DNA of 51,199 bases, taken from Bacteroides sp. (GTDB lineage: Bacteria; Bacillota; Clostridia; Lachnospirales; Lachnospiraceae). Location of the stretch: the NCBI GenBank assembly GCA_023666705.1, contig JAMPBO010000020.1:1-51199 (forward strand), given 5' to 3'. Below the pieces are notes generated by a model. The model saw nothing but the letters and a program-made list of their open reading frames with translations, was not told the DNA's origin and did not search any database. Within the stretch, counting starts at the first letter, position 1. Each line of letters starts with the position of its first letter. This document shows positions 23,041 through 31,387 of the stretch, piece after piece. The position numbers and the translations under genes are program-made.

Positions 23041-24324
23041 ATGCAACAAGGTAGATGGGTATCCTATATATTCAAATACCGAAATAACGCAAGATGTGAA
23101 AATGCAGGTTTTATAAAGGTGCAGCGTGTCGCATCTGAATACAGGGTTATTCCTCCAAAACGAAATAGGATGGACCGGAAAACGGATACGGCACGAATTC
23201 AGGTTGGAATGAAAATGTATAAAAGACAAGCCTGCAGATGCCTTGTGTATCTTATGTACAGACCGGATGGAGCAATATCCCCAAAGGTTCGTTTTTTGGA
23301 GGAAATGCATTTTAAGCCGGAGGAGCGGGATACCATTACAAAAAGGTTTGAGCTTGATTGGGATAGTCCGTTGGGGGATGGGGCACCCTTTGATACATAC
23401 GATGGTCTTTTTTTTGTGTGCGATGATGGCGAGGTTTTGGCAGGAATGTGGGATGAATACCCATTTAAGCCTGAGGAGATAAAGATAGATGGAATTAATA
23501 ATGCTGTGGGGAAAGAAAACCAAAATAGGAAAAGGCAGGCGGGGGAAGATGAGCCCCGTGTAAATAAAGCCGTTGAAGAGAATGACCAGAATAATTTTAT
23601 ACTTGACGCAAACATGAAGGATATTAGTGAACCTGATATAAGGCAGTCAGAAAGTGCTGAAAATATGCCAGATATCAGCAAAAATGACAGAATGCAGGCA
23701 GGGAATGCCGAGAATCATTTTATGCCTGGCGAAAATATGGAAGGTACCAGTGAATCTGACATGACGCAAGCCGGCAGTATAGAAAATAATCGTGTACCTG
23801 AAGAAAATATAACAAATGATAGTGAATCTGACATGATGCAGGTTGAAGCTCCTGCGGATATTGCAGGAACAAAAGAGGATGGGGAGGAGGAAACTTTGGG
23901 TAGTGGCGATGATAGAAAAAACAGCCACGAAAGTAATTGGGAGGCTCAGGAAAGTAAGAGTTGCATGGATGTATGCAGGGAGATGCTCGACACATTTCCG
24001 AGGCTACCTCTTTTTGCAGACAGCCAGTTTGTGGAATGTGTAAAAATTGTTCCCCACGATATAGGACGGCTTGCCATGAGCAACTGGAAGCTGGGCATAA
24101 ACAGCTTTTTATCGCATGGATATTATCATTACAGATATATCATGATGGGTAAGGTGAAATTTGAGAGAAGGGAAACCTATGTTATAGGTGTTCCCGGAGT
24201 ATATACAAATAAGGAAAAATACCTTGCCAATATGTTTGGCTTTAATATTTTCGTACCTGCGAAACGAACAAAGCTTATGACAGGAAATTTTGGCTACTGG
24301 ATTTCGGAAATATTAACGGAATAA
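23041..24324 (+). CDS. Lachnospiraceae-type protein with a repetitive acidic linker (DUF6128-like C-terminus)
   Basis: A 427-residue protein in three parts. Residues 1-150 are an ordered N-terminal domain (MYRPDGAISPKVRF). About 165-310 is an acidic, low-complexity linker with degenerate repeats around the core MPxxNMxxxSESDMxQA. About 315-427 is a conserved C-terminal domain (WKLGINSFLSHGYYHYRY, IGVPGVYTNKEKYLANMFGF, NFGYW). I recall this C-terminus as a Lachnospiraceae family (DUF6128-like) of unknown function. No signal peptide or membrane segment is present, so it is cytoplasmic. GTGAGG precedes the ATG. Its last 31 bases overlap the convergent GNAT gene. The linker length is probably variable between strains. 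Confidence 0.8.
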   Translation: MQQGRWVSYIFKYRNNARCENAGFIKVQRVASEYRVIPPKRNRMDRKTDTARIQVGMKMYKRQACRCLVYLMYRPDGAISPKVRFLEEMHFKPEERDTITKRFELDWDSPLGDGAPFDTYDGLFFVCDDGEVLAGMWDEYPFKPEEIKIDGINNAVGKENQNRKRQAGEDEPRVNKAVEENDQNNFILDANMKDISEPDIRQSESAENMPDISKNDRMQAGNAENHFMPGENMEGTSESDMTQAGSIENNRVPEENITNDSESDMMQVEAPADIAGTKEDGEEETLGSGDDRKNSHESNWEAQESKSCMDVCREMLDTFPRLPLFADSQFVECVKIVPHDIGRLAMSNWKLGINSFLSHGYYHYRYIMMGKVKFERRETYVIGVPGVYTNKEKYLANMFGFNIFVPAKRTKLMTGNFGYWISEILTE

Positions 24325-24851
24325 CGGATTAAGTCAACATAGCGGCCAAGTATATTTGCACTTTTGGGCTCAAGACAAATCGGTTTAAAACCGATTTTCT
24401 CTGCCAGCCTGATAGAAGCCACATTGTCAGGATGGATACGGGCATCTATGCGGTCAATGCCATATTCATTGGAAAGTATGTCAAATGTAGACAGGCAGGC
24501 ATGATACGCAATCCCTTGACGCTGGTGCATAATATCTACCTTGTATCCCAATTCCGCATATTTGTTTTTATCATGATTCATAATGTTATAATTGACAGAA
24601 CCTAAAATCCGGGAGGAATTTTTATCAGAATAAATATAATATCTGATAAATTTACCTGAAAGATAAGCCATATATTCCCTGTGGAGCATATGTTTATGAT
24701 AATCTACCGTATAAAAGCCGTTTGGGCGAGTAGGCTCAAACTGCTCAAAATTTAGTTTGTTGCGTTGGTATAATTCTAAAACATTCTTGGCACAGCTTTC
24801 ATTTTCAACCTTTAAAATCAGGTTATCTGCGAATTTAACAGATGGGCCCAT
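24294..24851 (-). CDS. GNAT-family N-acetyltransferase (RimJ/RimL-like)
   Basis: A 185-residue acetyltransferase of the RimJ/RimL type. It has the opening LKVENESCAKNVLELYQRN, the beta-4 strand ELGYKVD, a Q/RxxGxG/A-like acetyl-CoA loop HQRQGIAYHA, and the late RIDARIHPDNVASIRLAEKIGF, which is the most conserved block of this subgroup. Targets include protein N-termini, ribosomal proteins and small amines; none can be chosen here. AGGAGG precedes the ATG. The 3' end overlaps the convergent gene by 31 bases. Confidence 0.92.
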   Translation of the reverse strand: MGPSVKFADNLILKVENESCAKNVLELYQRNKLNFEQFEPTRPNGFYTVDYHKHMLHREYMAYLSGKFIRYYIYSDKNSSRILGSVNYNIMNHDKNKYAELGYKVDIMHQRQGIAYHACLSTFDILSNEYGIDRIDARIHPDNVASIRLAEKIGFKPICLEPKSANILGRYVDLIRYSVNISEIQ

Positions 24852-25027
24852 GGCAGCCTCCTTTGGTTTTGTAGGAAACGTCTTTAAAATATTATATTAA
24901 TGGTGTATACTTCAAGATACGTAATTATTTCCTTTAATGGGAAATATTACATTCCTGTTATTATATAATAATGGTTTATTCTACGCATTGCAAGGATAAA
25001 GTATGTTCAAAGAGGGAGAGTAAAATA

Positions 25028-25516
25028 ATGGAAGGCTCTGTTGATAACATAAAAGAACATGAAAAATATATGAGACAGGCTATCCGCCTGGCAAAAAAAG
25101 CATGGGGGAACGGAGATGTTCCGATTGGATGTGTCATTGTTTATGGGGGAAAGGTTATCGCAAGGGGCTATAACAGAAGAAATATCGATAAGACAACTCT
25201 GGCACACGCCGAAATTTTAGCAATAAAAAAAGCATCCAAGGTTTTGGGAGACTGGCGGCTGGAGGATTGTACCATGTATGTAACACTTGAGCCGTGTCAA
25301 ATGTGTGCAGGTGCAATCGTACAGGCACGAATTCCAAGGGTCGTAATTGGATGCATGAACCCTAAGGCAGGTTGTGCTGGCTCCATTATAAATTTGCTGG
25401 ATATCAGGCAGTTTAATCATCAGGTGGAGACGACGAAAGGCGTTTTGGAGGGAGAATGTGCTGATATGATGAAGCTGTTTTTTACAGAGCTTCGAAATCA
25501 AAAAAAGAATTCATAA
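25028..25516 (+). CDS. tadA: tRNA adenosine(34) deaminase
   Basis: Zinc deaminase converting A34 to inosine in tRNA-Arg(ACG). The metal and catalytic residues are all present: HAE with H60 and E62, and EPCQMC with C90 and C93. ATG 25028, with GGGAG nine bases upstream, gives 162 residues, the family length; an in-frame ATG at 24971 is unsupported. It lies directly upstream of the SRP RNA gene, a very common arrangement in Bacillota. Confidence 0.96.
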   Translation: MEGSVDNIKEHEKYMRQAIRLAKKAWGNGDVPIGCVIVYGGKVIARGYNRRNIDKTTLAHAEILAIKKASKVLGDWRLEDCTMYVTLEPCQMCAGAIVQARIPRVVIGCMNPKAGCAGSIINLLDIRQFNHQVETTKGVLEGECADMMKLFFTELRNQKKNS

Positions 25517-25539
25517 TTGTGTGGGATGTGTGAAAAAAC

Positions 25540-25568
25540 TTGACTTAACATAATATTTTGGGTATACT
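25540..25568 (+). promoter_or_regulatory. Strong sigma-A promoter of the SRP RNA
   Basis: TTGACT (25540-25545), a 17-base spacer and TATACT (25563-25568). The predicted start is about 35 bases before the mature RNA, so 5' processing is likely. Confidence 0.75.
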
Positions 25569-25610
25569 TTAAAGGTGTCATTATAGGCATATTATATTGT
25601 TATAAAATTT

Positions 25611-25872
25611 CCGTGCAGCTGGGGAGTTAGCGGTGCCCTGTACCTGCAATCCGCTACAGCAGGAGTGATGGTTGGCCTCGGGTTGTTTCTTGTAGAGCTG
25701 CCCTTAGTAAGTGGCGTTGATGTTTGGGTCTTGTGCGACAGGAACCTATGAACCGTGTCAGGTCGGGAACGAAGCAGCACTAAGTAGGAGCTCTTGTGCG
25801 CCGCGAGGGTGCCTGGGCTGAGTTAACTGTTAAGGTAACGTCTATGAGAGCTTCACAAAGCTAACCGCACGG
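25611..25872 (+). ncRNA. ffs: Signal recognition particle RNA, large type with Alu domain
   Basis: RNA core of the signal recognition particle, binding Ffh for co-translational membrane targeting. The ends pair as CCGTGC (25611-25616) and GCACGG (25867-25872). The Alu part carries GGTGCCCTGTACCTGCAATC, and the S-domain helix 8 region reads GTCAGGTCGGGAACGAAGCA, almost the same as the Bacillus scRNA. GAGGGTGCCTGGGCTGAG lies on the return strand. Length of about 262 bases fits the long Gram-positive form. TTTTAATTT follows and may serve as terminator. The rest of the 25517-25999 gap holds only the promoter and an A/T-rich lead to the HD gene. Confidence 0.95.
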
Positions 25873-25999
25873 TTTTAATTTAATATAAAATTTTGTTGTT
25901 ACATATTTTCAAAAATGTATGGATATTTTAGTAAAAAAATGTTATGATGTAATATAATGCTTACCTTAAGAAGAATTTGTTGACTAAAGGGGCTGTAAT

Positions 26000-26590
26000 A
26001 TGAACTACGCTGAGGTAATAGAATACGTAAAAAAAATGACTGCCGAAAACGGCAGACCACCAAATTATCCATTTAGGAGCCGTTACGAGCATACAATGAG
26101 AGTGTATCGGTGGGCGATAAAGCTTCAATCGAAATTAGGTGGCGATTTGGATGTCATAGCACTTGCTGCTTTATTGCACGATATAGGATGGGATGAAGTA
26201 CGCCCTCATGCTGAGGTTGGAGCAGAGCTTGCAGTTGAATACCTTGACAGTATTGGTGTTGACCCTTCCATCATAAAAAGAGTCGGTGAGATTATTATGA
26301 TGCATTCTGATAAGGATACGGAAAAGGAGCTTTCACTGGAATGTAAAATAGTCATGGATGCTGACTTTCTTGATGAAGTGGGAGCAGTGGGCATACTGTG
26401 GGATGCCATGGCAACGGCAAATGAGGATGATCCTACTTACAAAAAAGCATACTACAGGATAAAGAATTTTTACAGAATTAATAAACCAAAGATAAGAAGA
26501 TGTAAGACGGATGCCGCAAGGGCTGAGTATACAAAACGTATGCAGATGATAGAAAATTATATATATCAGCTTGAAAAGGAACTGTTTTAA
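26000..26590 (+). CDS. HD-domain metal-dependent phosphohydrolase
   Basis: A 196-residue single-domain HD protein. The metal-binding set is complete: H31 (RYEHTMRV), H60-D61 (ALLHDIGWD), H70 (PHAEVGAELA), H102 and D120 (VMDADFLDEVG). HD proteins hydrolyse nucleotides or other phosphoesters; this form has no sensor or synthetase domain, so the substrate cannot be guessed. AAGGGG precedes the ATG. In many Bacillota dnaX follows the SRP RNA gene, but here this gene does. A strong terminator follows. Confidence 0.9.
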   Translation: MNYAEVIEYVKKMTAENGRPPNYPFRSRYEHTMRVYRWAIKLQSKLGGDLDVIALAALLHDIGWDEVRPHAEVGAELAVEYLDSIGVDPSIIKRVGEIIMMHSDKDTEKELSLECKIVMDADFLDEVGAVGILWDAMATANEDDPTYKKAYYRIKNFYRINKPKIRRCKTDAARAEYTKRMQMIENYIYQLEKELF

Positions 26591-26631
26591 TGAAAATAAA
26601 AAGCACCTTAAGAGGTAGCTCAAATGTAGAT

Positions 26632-26667
26632 AAAATCCAAGGCGTAAGCCTTGGATTTTCTTTTATA
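26632..26667 (+). terminator. Rho-independent terminator after the HD gene
   Basis: A 12-base stem (26632-26643 with 26648-26659) with a GTAA loop, followed by TTTTC and TTTTAT. Confidence 0.85.
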
Positions 26668-26708
26668 GGAAGAGATGAAAAGCGAGAGATTTCTTTCATG
26701 TCATTTCG

Positions 26709-26737
26709 TTGACAAGAAATTACTATGATGTTAAACT
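26709..26737 (+). promoter_or_regulatory. Consensus-like promoter with a long leader to the surface-toxin gene
   Basis: TTGACA (26709-26714), a 17-base spacer and TAAACT (26732-26737). The next gene starts at 27014, so the leader would be about 270 bases. It has a GAGGGGAGG ribosome-like site near 26814 but no convincing ORF after it, and no riboswitch fold I recognise. Confidence 0.6.
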
Positions 26738-27013
26738 GTGGTTAATAGATATGCTATAGTTATACATTTCAAAATAATTCAAAATGCAGCTATACGGTGG
26801 AAAATTAATATAGAGGGGAGGATATTAAAGGACGCACTGTCTTTGACACTGATGGTATGCTCATATATGATAAGTTTGTCCAACTAATATTCCACTAGAG
26901 ATGCAAAATAATAAATGCAGGAAAACAATTCAAGAGGCTGTTTTGAGGATATTCAGAAAAAGACTGAATATGAAAAGAAAAAAGGAAGATGAAAAACAAG
27001 GAGGATAAAGCCT

Positions 27014-30000
27014 ATGTTGGGGAGAAAAAATATTAAATGCCGCTTTACGTTATTGCTGAGCTTTGTGATGACGTTGTCATTATTTAGTAACAGTCCAATA
27101 AAAGCAAATGATACCGTTGATTTATATCCATACACAATATTTGCAGCTTCCAATGAGGAGGGAGCAATTTTTGTTACGGCAGACAATTTTTGTGTGAATG
27201 GGAATGTGGCATCAAACGGTACGATTGTATCAACAGGGAACGTAAATATAAATGGCACAAAAACAGAAAATGCCAGCGAAGACATGATTTACATATTTAA
27301 TAAAATTGATACAACATATTTTTCAGATGATGATGTGGAGACACATGCTGAAAATTATTTTTTGGAGGATTTGAATATCAATATTAACCATCCGCTTGAA
27401 GTTGAAGGGGAGGCTGCACTTATTGGTAATATCAACATCAATACGGCATTTAAGGCGTCGGAAGATATATCATTGCAAGGAGAGGTAAAAAACACCAATG
27501 ATTCAATTATCGCTTCTGAGAATGGTAATATCGTGATTGACAGCCAAAATGTAAATCTGAATGGTTTGGTATATGCACCGTTTGGGGAAGTTAATATAAC
27601 CGCTCAAAATCTGACGCTTAACAGTGTAATAATTATTGCTGATAAGGTCACGATTAACTGTCCGAGTGTTAATGCAAATTATAACAATGATATGGCGGCT
27701 TTTATAGGAACAAATTCAGAACAAGTAGAAATTTCGGATGACGAAAAGTCGGATATGACAGATGAGAATGAAAATGGATTGCCTGATTTCTATGAAGATA
27801 TTTCAAATTGGTATTGTTTTGAAGATACCGATAAGGATTTGATTCCGGACGTGATTGAAGCATGGCTAAACTCAAATCCTAATATGCAGGATACGGATGG
27901 TGATGGTCTAGATGACTTTTTCGAAATGACAATCAGCTTAACTGATTTAACGTTGGCGGATACGGACAATAATGGGATATCCGACGGAGATGAGGATTTA
28001 GATGCAGATTCCCTTACCAATATAGAGGAATATCAACTTGGCACACACCCGTTATTAGCGGATTCAGACGGTGATAAATTAAATGACTATGAAGAAATAT
28101 ATGTTTCCTTTACTAATCCGAATGAAAAGGATACCGATGAGGATGGTGCTAATGATAAATGGGAAATTGATAATGGATTTAATCCCAGCGTATACAATGC
28201 CTCATTTGCTATTTCTGCTCAGGCAGAAGGAAAAAATATAACAGCGTCTGTCTCAATAAAGGCAGCAGGCAGTCAGGTGGAAAGCTTATCTGTTGAGCCT
28301 GCTGATGATCTTTTGTTGCTTGATGATAGCGTTCCGGGATACATAGGAAGTCCTTTTCGCTTTGAAATAGATGGCACCTTTGAACAAGCTGCTATTTCGT
28401 TTACTTTTGACGCACAGTATTTAAATGATATGACATTTATACCGACAATTTATTATTACAATGAGGAAATGCAGCTTTTAGAAGAACTGCCGACTACGGT
28501 TGATGGAAATGTTGCAACTGCTGTAACAACACACTTTTCTACATATATATTACTGGATAAAGCAACCTATGAAGCTGCATGGGAAACAATGCAGGAATCT
28601 GATAATAACGCCAACGTAGAAAAAGTTAATATTGCGTTTGTGGTAGATGTATCAGGAAGCATGGTTAAAAGAAATCTGCCTGTTGCTAAAATGGTAATTG
28701 GCAATTTTATTGGCAGGATAAAGAAAAGCGGTGTTAATACAAATGTAGCGTTAGTGGAGTTTGAAAGTACGTCACATACCGTGTGTGATTTAACAGATGA
28801 GTATGACACATTTTTACTGAAATTAAGCGGTTTAAGTGGCGGAGGAGGGACAAATATATGTAATGGAATAAACGAAGGTTTGACGGTACTTGATGTTGAT
28901 ATGAATAAACAAAATGTACAGAATATTATTATCCTATTAACAGACGGATATGATAATTATGGAGTGAAAAAGGAGGGATATCTGCAAGCCGTTGCACGTG
29001 CAAAAAACCAACGGACAAAAATTTATACAGTAGGGGTTGGTTACGTTGATGAATCGTTGTTAATGTCTGTTGCAGATGCAACAGGCGGGGCATATTTCTT
29101 TGCAGACTATGAAGGAAAGCTTTATGAAATTTATGAGGATATTCATTCCGAGATTTTTGATTATACGACGGATTCCAACCATGATGGCATTAGTGATTAC
29201 TTTACCAAATGTCTTTGTGATGGAACATTAAGAGTTGGAACACAATGTAATATATTTGATGGTATTTCATATGAGGCGTTTAATGCCAACGATGACTATG
29301 ATGGGGACGGCATTATAAATGGGGATGAATTCGAGATAAGATATGCAGAAAAGAGGAATCGGATTTACGTTTACTTACATTCTAATCCTGTTGAAGCGGA
29401 TAGTGACTTTGATGGAGTGGACGATTCTATAGATGATAACCCCTTTGATTCAGGAACAGGATTTTTAATCTATGAGTCTTCAAAAACAGATAAAAAATTA
29501 AAGGGTTTAAGCTTTGCAGACAGACCAGAAGATTACAAATATGCAGATAAAAGCATTGATGAAATAAGAGCCATGAAATTTATTAGTTGGATGGATTTTC
29601 TGGGACAGGAGAAAGATGTTTATGCAAATAATTTTAAATCACTTCTAAGCTTGTGCTCTACTGGAGATATGTCGGATGTTGCATATGATATGGCAAACCA
29701 TTTTTTGGACGGAACCGGAACGGATTATTCCAATAGTGTGTTAAGCAAAACAATTTCAGAAAATGAAAAAACGGATGCATACGTCAATGCTGTAAGCAAG
29801 ATTGTTGATGAACATATCAAAACGAATCAGGGGGATATATCGGGCCTTGCCTATATTGACGGAACGGAGTTTGAACGCAAGCAGGGAGTAATGGTTAAGA
29901 ATATGAGGTACCAAAAAATTGCAGAACCACACTATACGGAACCTTTCAGTGGTTTGGGAATCTGTGTAGATAGTCTGTATGGAAATCGCTTTGAAATTAC

Positions 30001-30241
30001 ATCGTACAAATTTGATGGGAAAAATTATGAATATACGTTACGGTTTACATTTTACGATGTTTTTGGCTTGGATAGTGGTGATATCAAAGATTCAGGGGTA
30101 TCAAAGCATTTTAAGTTTGGCATGATTGGGGGATTTCGTAGCTGGTATATTCTTCAACATTGTAACCTATACAATGGCGACTATAAGCCTTATATTTCTT
30201 ACATGACATTTGAAAGGACATTTCAGGGGCAGATTGAATGA
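27014..30241 (+). CDS. Large secreted VWA protein with calcium-type repeats and C-terminal DUF3289-like domain; candidate polymorphic toxin
   Basis: A 1075-residue exported protein. Residues 1-31 are a signal peptide (ending IKAND). About 32-235 is a beta-rich domain with recurring NGN/NIN turns (VNINGT, VNLNGLVYAPFG). About 243-392 holds thrombospondin-type-3-like acidic repeats (DTDGDGLDD, DSDGDKLND, DTDEDGAND). About 537-715 is a von Willebrand A domain with a full metal site: D545, S547, S549, T613 and D644. About 717-815 is a second acidic-repeat cluster (DYDGDGI, DSDFDGVDD). About 825-1073 resembles DUF3289 (GDMSDVAYDMANHFLDGTGT, FTFYDVFGLD, GFRSWYILQH), a domain I associate with effector or toxin C-termini. 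There is no LPXTG anchor. AAGGAGG precedes the ATG. The stop overlaps the next start as ATGA, tying it to a putative immunity lipoprotein. The architecture is seen; the toxin role is inferred. Confidence 0.85.
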   Translation: MLGRKNIKCRFTLLLSFVMTLSLFSNSPIKANDTVDLYPYTIFAASNEEGAIFVTADNFCVNGNVASNGTIVSTGNVNINGTKTENASEDMIYIFNKIDTTYFSDDDVETHAENYFLEDLNININHPLEVEGEAALIGNININTAFKASEDISLQGEVKNTNDSIIASENGNIVIDSQNVNLNGLVYAPFGEVNITAQNLTLNSVIIIADKVTINCPSVNANYNNDMAAFIGTNSEQVEISDDEKSDMTDENENGLPDFYEDISNWYCFEDTDKDLIPDVIEAWLNSNPNMQDTDGDGLDDFFEMTISLTDLTLADTDNNGISDGDEDLDADSLTNIEEYQLGTHPLLADSDGDKLNDYEEIYVSFTNPNEKDTDEDGANDKWEIDNGFNPSVYNASFAISAQAEGKNITASVSIKAAGSQVESLSVEPADDLLLLDDSVPGYIGSPFRFEIDGTFEQAAISFTFDAQYLNDMTFIPTIYYYNEEMQLLEELPTTVDGNVATAVTTHFSTYILLDKATYEAAWETMQESDNNANVEKVNIAFVVDVSGSMVKRNLPVAKMVIGNFIGRIKKSGVNTNVALVEFESTSHTVCDLTDEYDTFLLKLSGLSGGGGTNICNGINEGLTVLDVDMNKQNVQNIIILLTDGYDNYGVKKEGYLQAVARAKNQRTKIYTVGVGYVDESLLMSVADATGGAYFFADYEGKLYEIYEDIHSEIFDYTTDSNHDGISDYFTKCLCDGTLRVGTQCNIFDGISYEAFNANDDYDGDGIINGDEFEIRYAEKRNRIYVYLHSNPVEADSDFDGVDDSIDDNPFDSGTGFLIYESSKTDKKLKGLSFADRPEDYKYADKSIDEIRAMKFISWMDFLGQEKDVYANNFKSLLSLCSTGDMSDVAYDMANHFLDGTGTDYSNSVLSKTISENEKTDAYVNAVSKIVDEHIKTNQGDISGLAYIDGTEFERKQGVMVKNMRYQKIAEPHYTEPFSGLGICVDSLYGNRFEITSYKFDGKNYEYTLRFTFYDVFGLDSGDIKDSGVSKHFKFGMIGGFRSWYILQHCNLYNGDYKPYISYMTFERTFQGQIE

Positions 30242-30747
30242 AGAAAATTTTAAAAAAAATAGTGTTAATTTATTTAGCTTATGTATGTATTATGGAAGTT
30301 TGGGGCTGTCAAGGTCCGGCACCAAAGCATATACGTGAGATGGTGCTGGATAATAAGCATGATTACGATACAATAGCCCAATTATATTACAGCTATTATC
30401 AGTGTGATGCGGGGGCAGGGATATTATCATATAGTGGGGGAGATTGTCGATTTATATTTTGTTATACGGATCCTTATGCCCGTGAAATTTGGCTTAACGA
30501 TGAGCAATATTCAAGTGTGCAAAAGGTTGACGCTAGTTATCGTTTGGGTAAAAAGTATTGGGATAGAGTATATGTATATGATACGTTTGTGTCATTTTGT
30601 ACTGAAAATGGGCGAGAATCCCTCGTATACTCTGCCAAGGGTAAAAGACCATCTTATATTAATACACCGGATGATGACGATGGAATTATCGCGGTCAATA
30701 AAATAACGGAGCACTGGTATTATATGAGCGGTTGGCCTTCGCCATAA
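30238..30747 (+). CDS. Putative lipoprotein, candidate immunity protein of the VWA-DUF3289 protein
   Basis: A 169-residue exported protein with a basic start, a hydrophobic core (about 8-20) and a lipobox-like VWGC, so C24 would be the lipidated N-terminus. The mature domain is small and aromatic-rich (LYYSYYQCDAGAGILSYSGG, then YTDPYAREIW). No family recognised. It starts in an ATGA overlap with the large gene, which means the two proteins are produced together. A single small exported partner directly behind a toxin-like C-terminus is the usual place for an immunity protein guarding the outer face of the membrane. A second, broken copy follows at once. Confidence 0.8.
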   Translation: MKKILKKIVLIYLAYVCIMEVWGCQGPAPKHIREMVLDNKHDYDTIAQLYYSYYQCDAGAGILSYSGGDCRFIFCYTDPYAREIWLNDEQYSSVQKVDASYRLGKKYWDRVYVYDTFVSFCTENGRESLVYSAKGKRPSYINTPDDDDGIIAVNKITEHWYYMSGWPSP

Positions 30748-31294
30748 AAGCATTTACGGAGGAATATTGATGAAAATACCTTTAGAAACGTTAAGTTTAA
30801 AAAAATGTTTAAAATTAGCAACATTAATCTTCTTAGCTTATGTATGTATTATGGAAGTTTAGGGCTGTCAAGGTCCGGCACCAAAGCATATACGTGAGAT
30901 GGTGCTGGATAATAAGCATGATTACGATACAATAGCCCAATTATATTACAGCTATTATCAGTGTGATGCGGGGGCAGGGATATTATCATATAGTGGGGGA
31001 GATTGTCGATTTATATTTTGTTATACGGATCCTTATGCCCGTGAAATTTGGCTTAACGATGAGCAATATTCAAGTGTGCAAAAGGTTGACGCTAGTTATC
31101 GTTTGGGTAAAAAGTATTGGGATAGAGTATATGTATATGATACGTTTGTGTCATTTTGTACTGAAAATGGGCGAGAATCCCTCGTATACTCTGCCAAGGG
31201 TAAAAGACCATCTTATATTAATACACCAGATGATGACAATGGAATTATCGCGGTCAACAAAATAACGGAGCACTGGTATTATATGAGCGATTGG
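30274..31294 (+). repeat. Tandem duplication of the lipoprotein gene body (about 462 bases, offset 559)
   Basis: Bases 30274-30735 recur at 30833-31294 with about five substitutions by eye, near 99% identity. The signal-peptide codons before the block and the bases after it differ between copies. Recent duplication, or gene conversion of the body only, explains this. Confidence 0.95.
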
Positions 31295-31297
31295 TAG
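30770..31297 (+). pseudogene. Second lipoprotein (immunity-like) copy, inactivated by a stop codon
   Basis: The copy has its own good ribosome site (GGAGGA) and ATG at 30770 and a different, longer signal-peptide start (MKIPLETLSLKKC). The codon for the Trp just before the lipobox Gly-Cys is TAG instead of TGG (30860-30862). Downstream the frame is fully open and almost identical to copy 1 up to 31297. Translation would give a 30-residue hydrophobic peptide, so no lipoprotein is made unless the stop is suppressed or translation restarts at ATG 30899, which would lack the export signal. The single-base, very recent lesion could also be a strain polymorphism or a sequencing error. Confidence 0.8.
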
Positions 31298-31322
31298 TGA
31301 AGAGTAAATACTTCAATGTGAA

Positions 31323-31370
31323 GGAGGGTGTTTCCCAAAGTCATAGATGATGGGAACACCCTCCGTTTTG
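31323..31370 (+). terminator. Rho-independent terminator closing the toxin/immunity cluster
   Basis: A long stem GGAGGGTGTTTCCCA (31323-31337) pairs with TGGGAACACCCTCC (31351-31364), one T unpaired, followed by GTTTTGC. It separates the cluster from convergent murG. Confidence 0.85.
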
Positions 31371-31387
31371 CATATTTAATCTTAAGC

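Noticed and set aside
23199-23681. Long minus-strand open frame opposite the repeat-bearing protein
   Set aside because: Ser/Phe-rich mirror translation of an acidic coding strand; no ribosome site.
26814-26898. Small ORF after GAGGGGAGG in the VWA-protein leader
   Set aside because: The only start would be ATT, and the frame is short with no recognisable product.
30274-31294. CRISPR-like or short tandem repeat array
   Set aside because: It is a two-copy gene duplication with a 559-base offset, not a spaced short repeat; no CRISPR array was seen anywhere.
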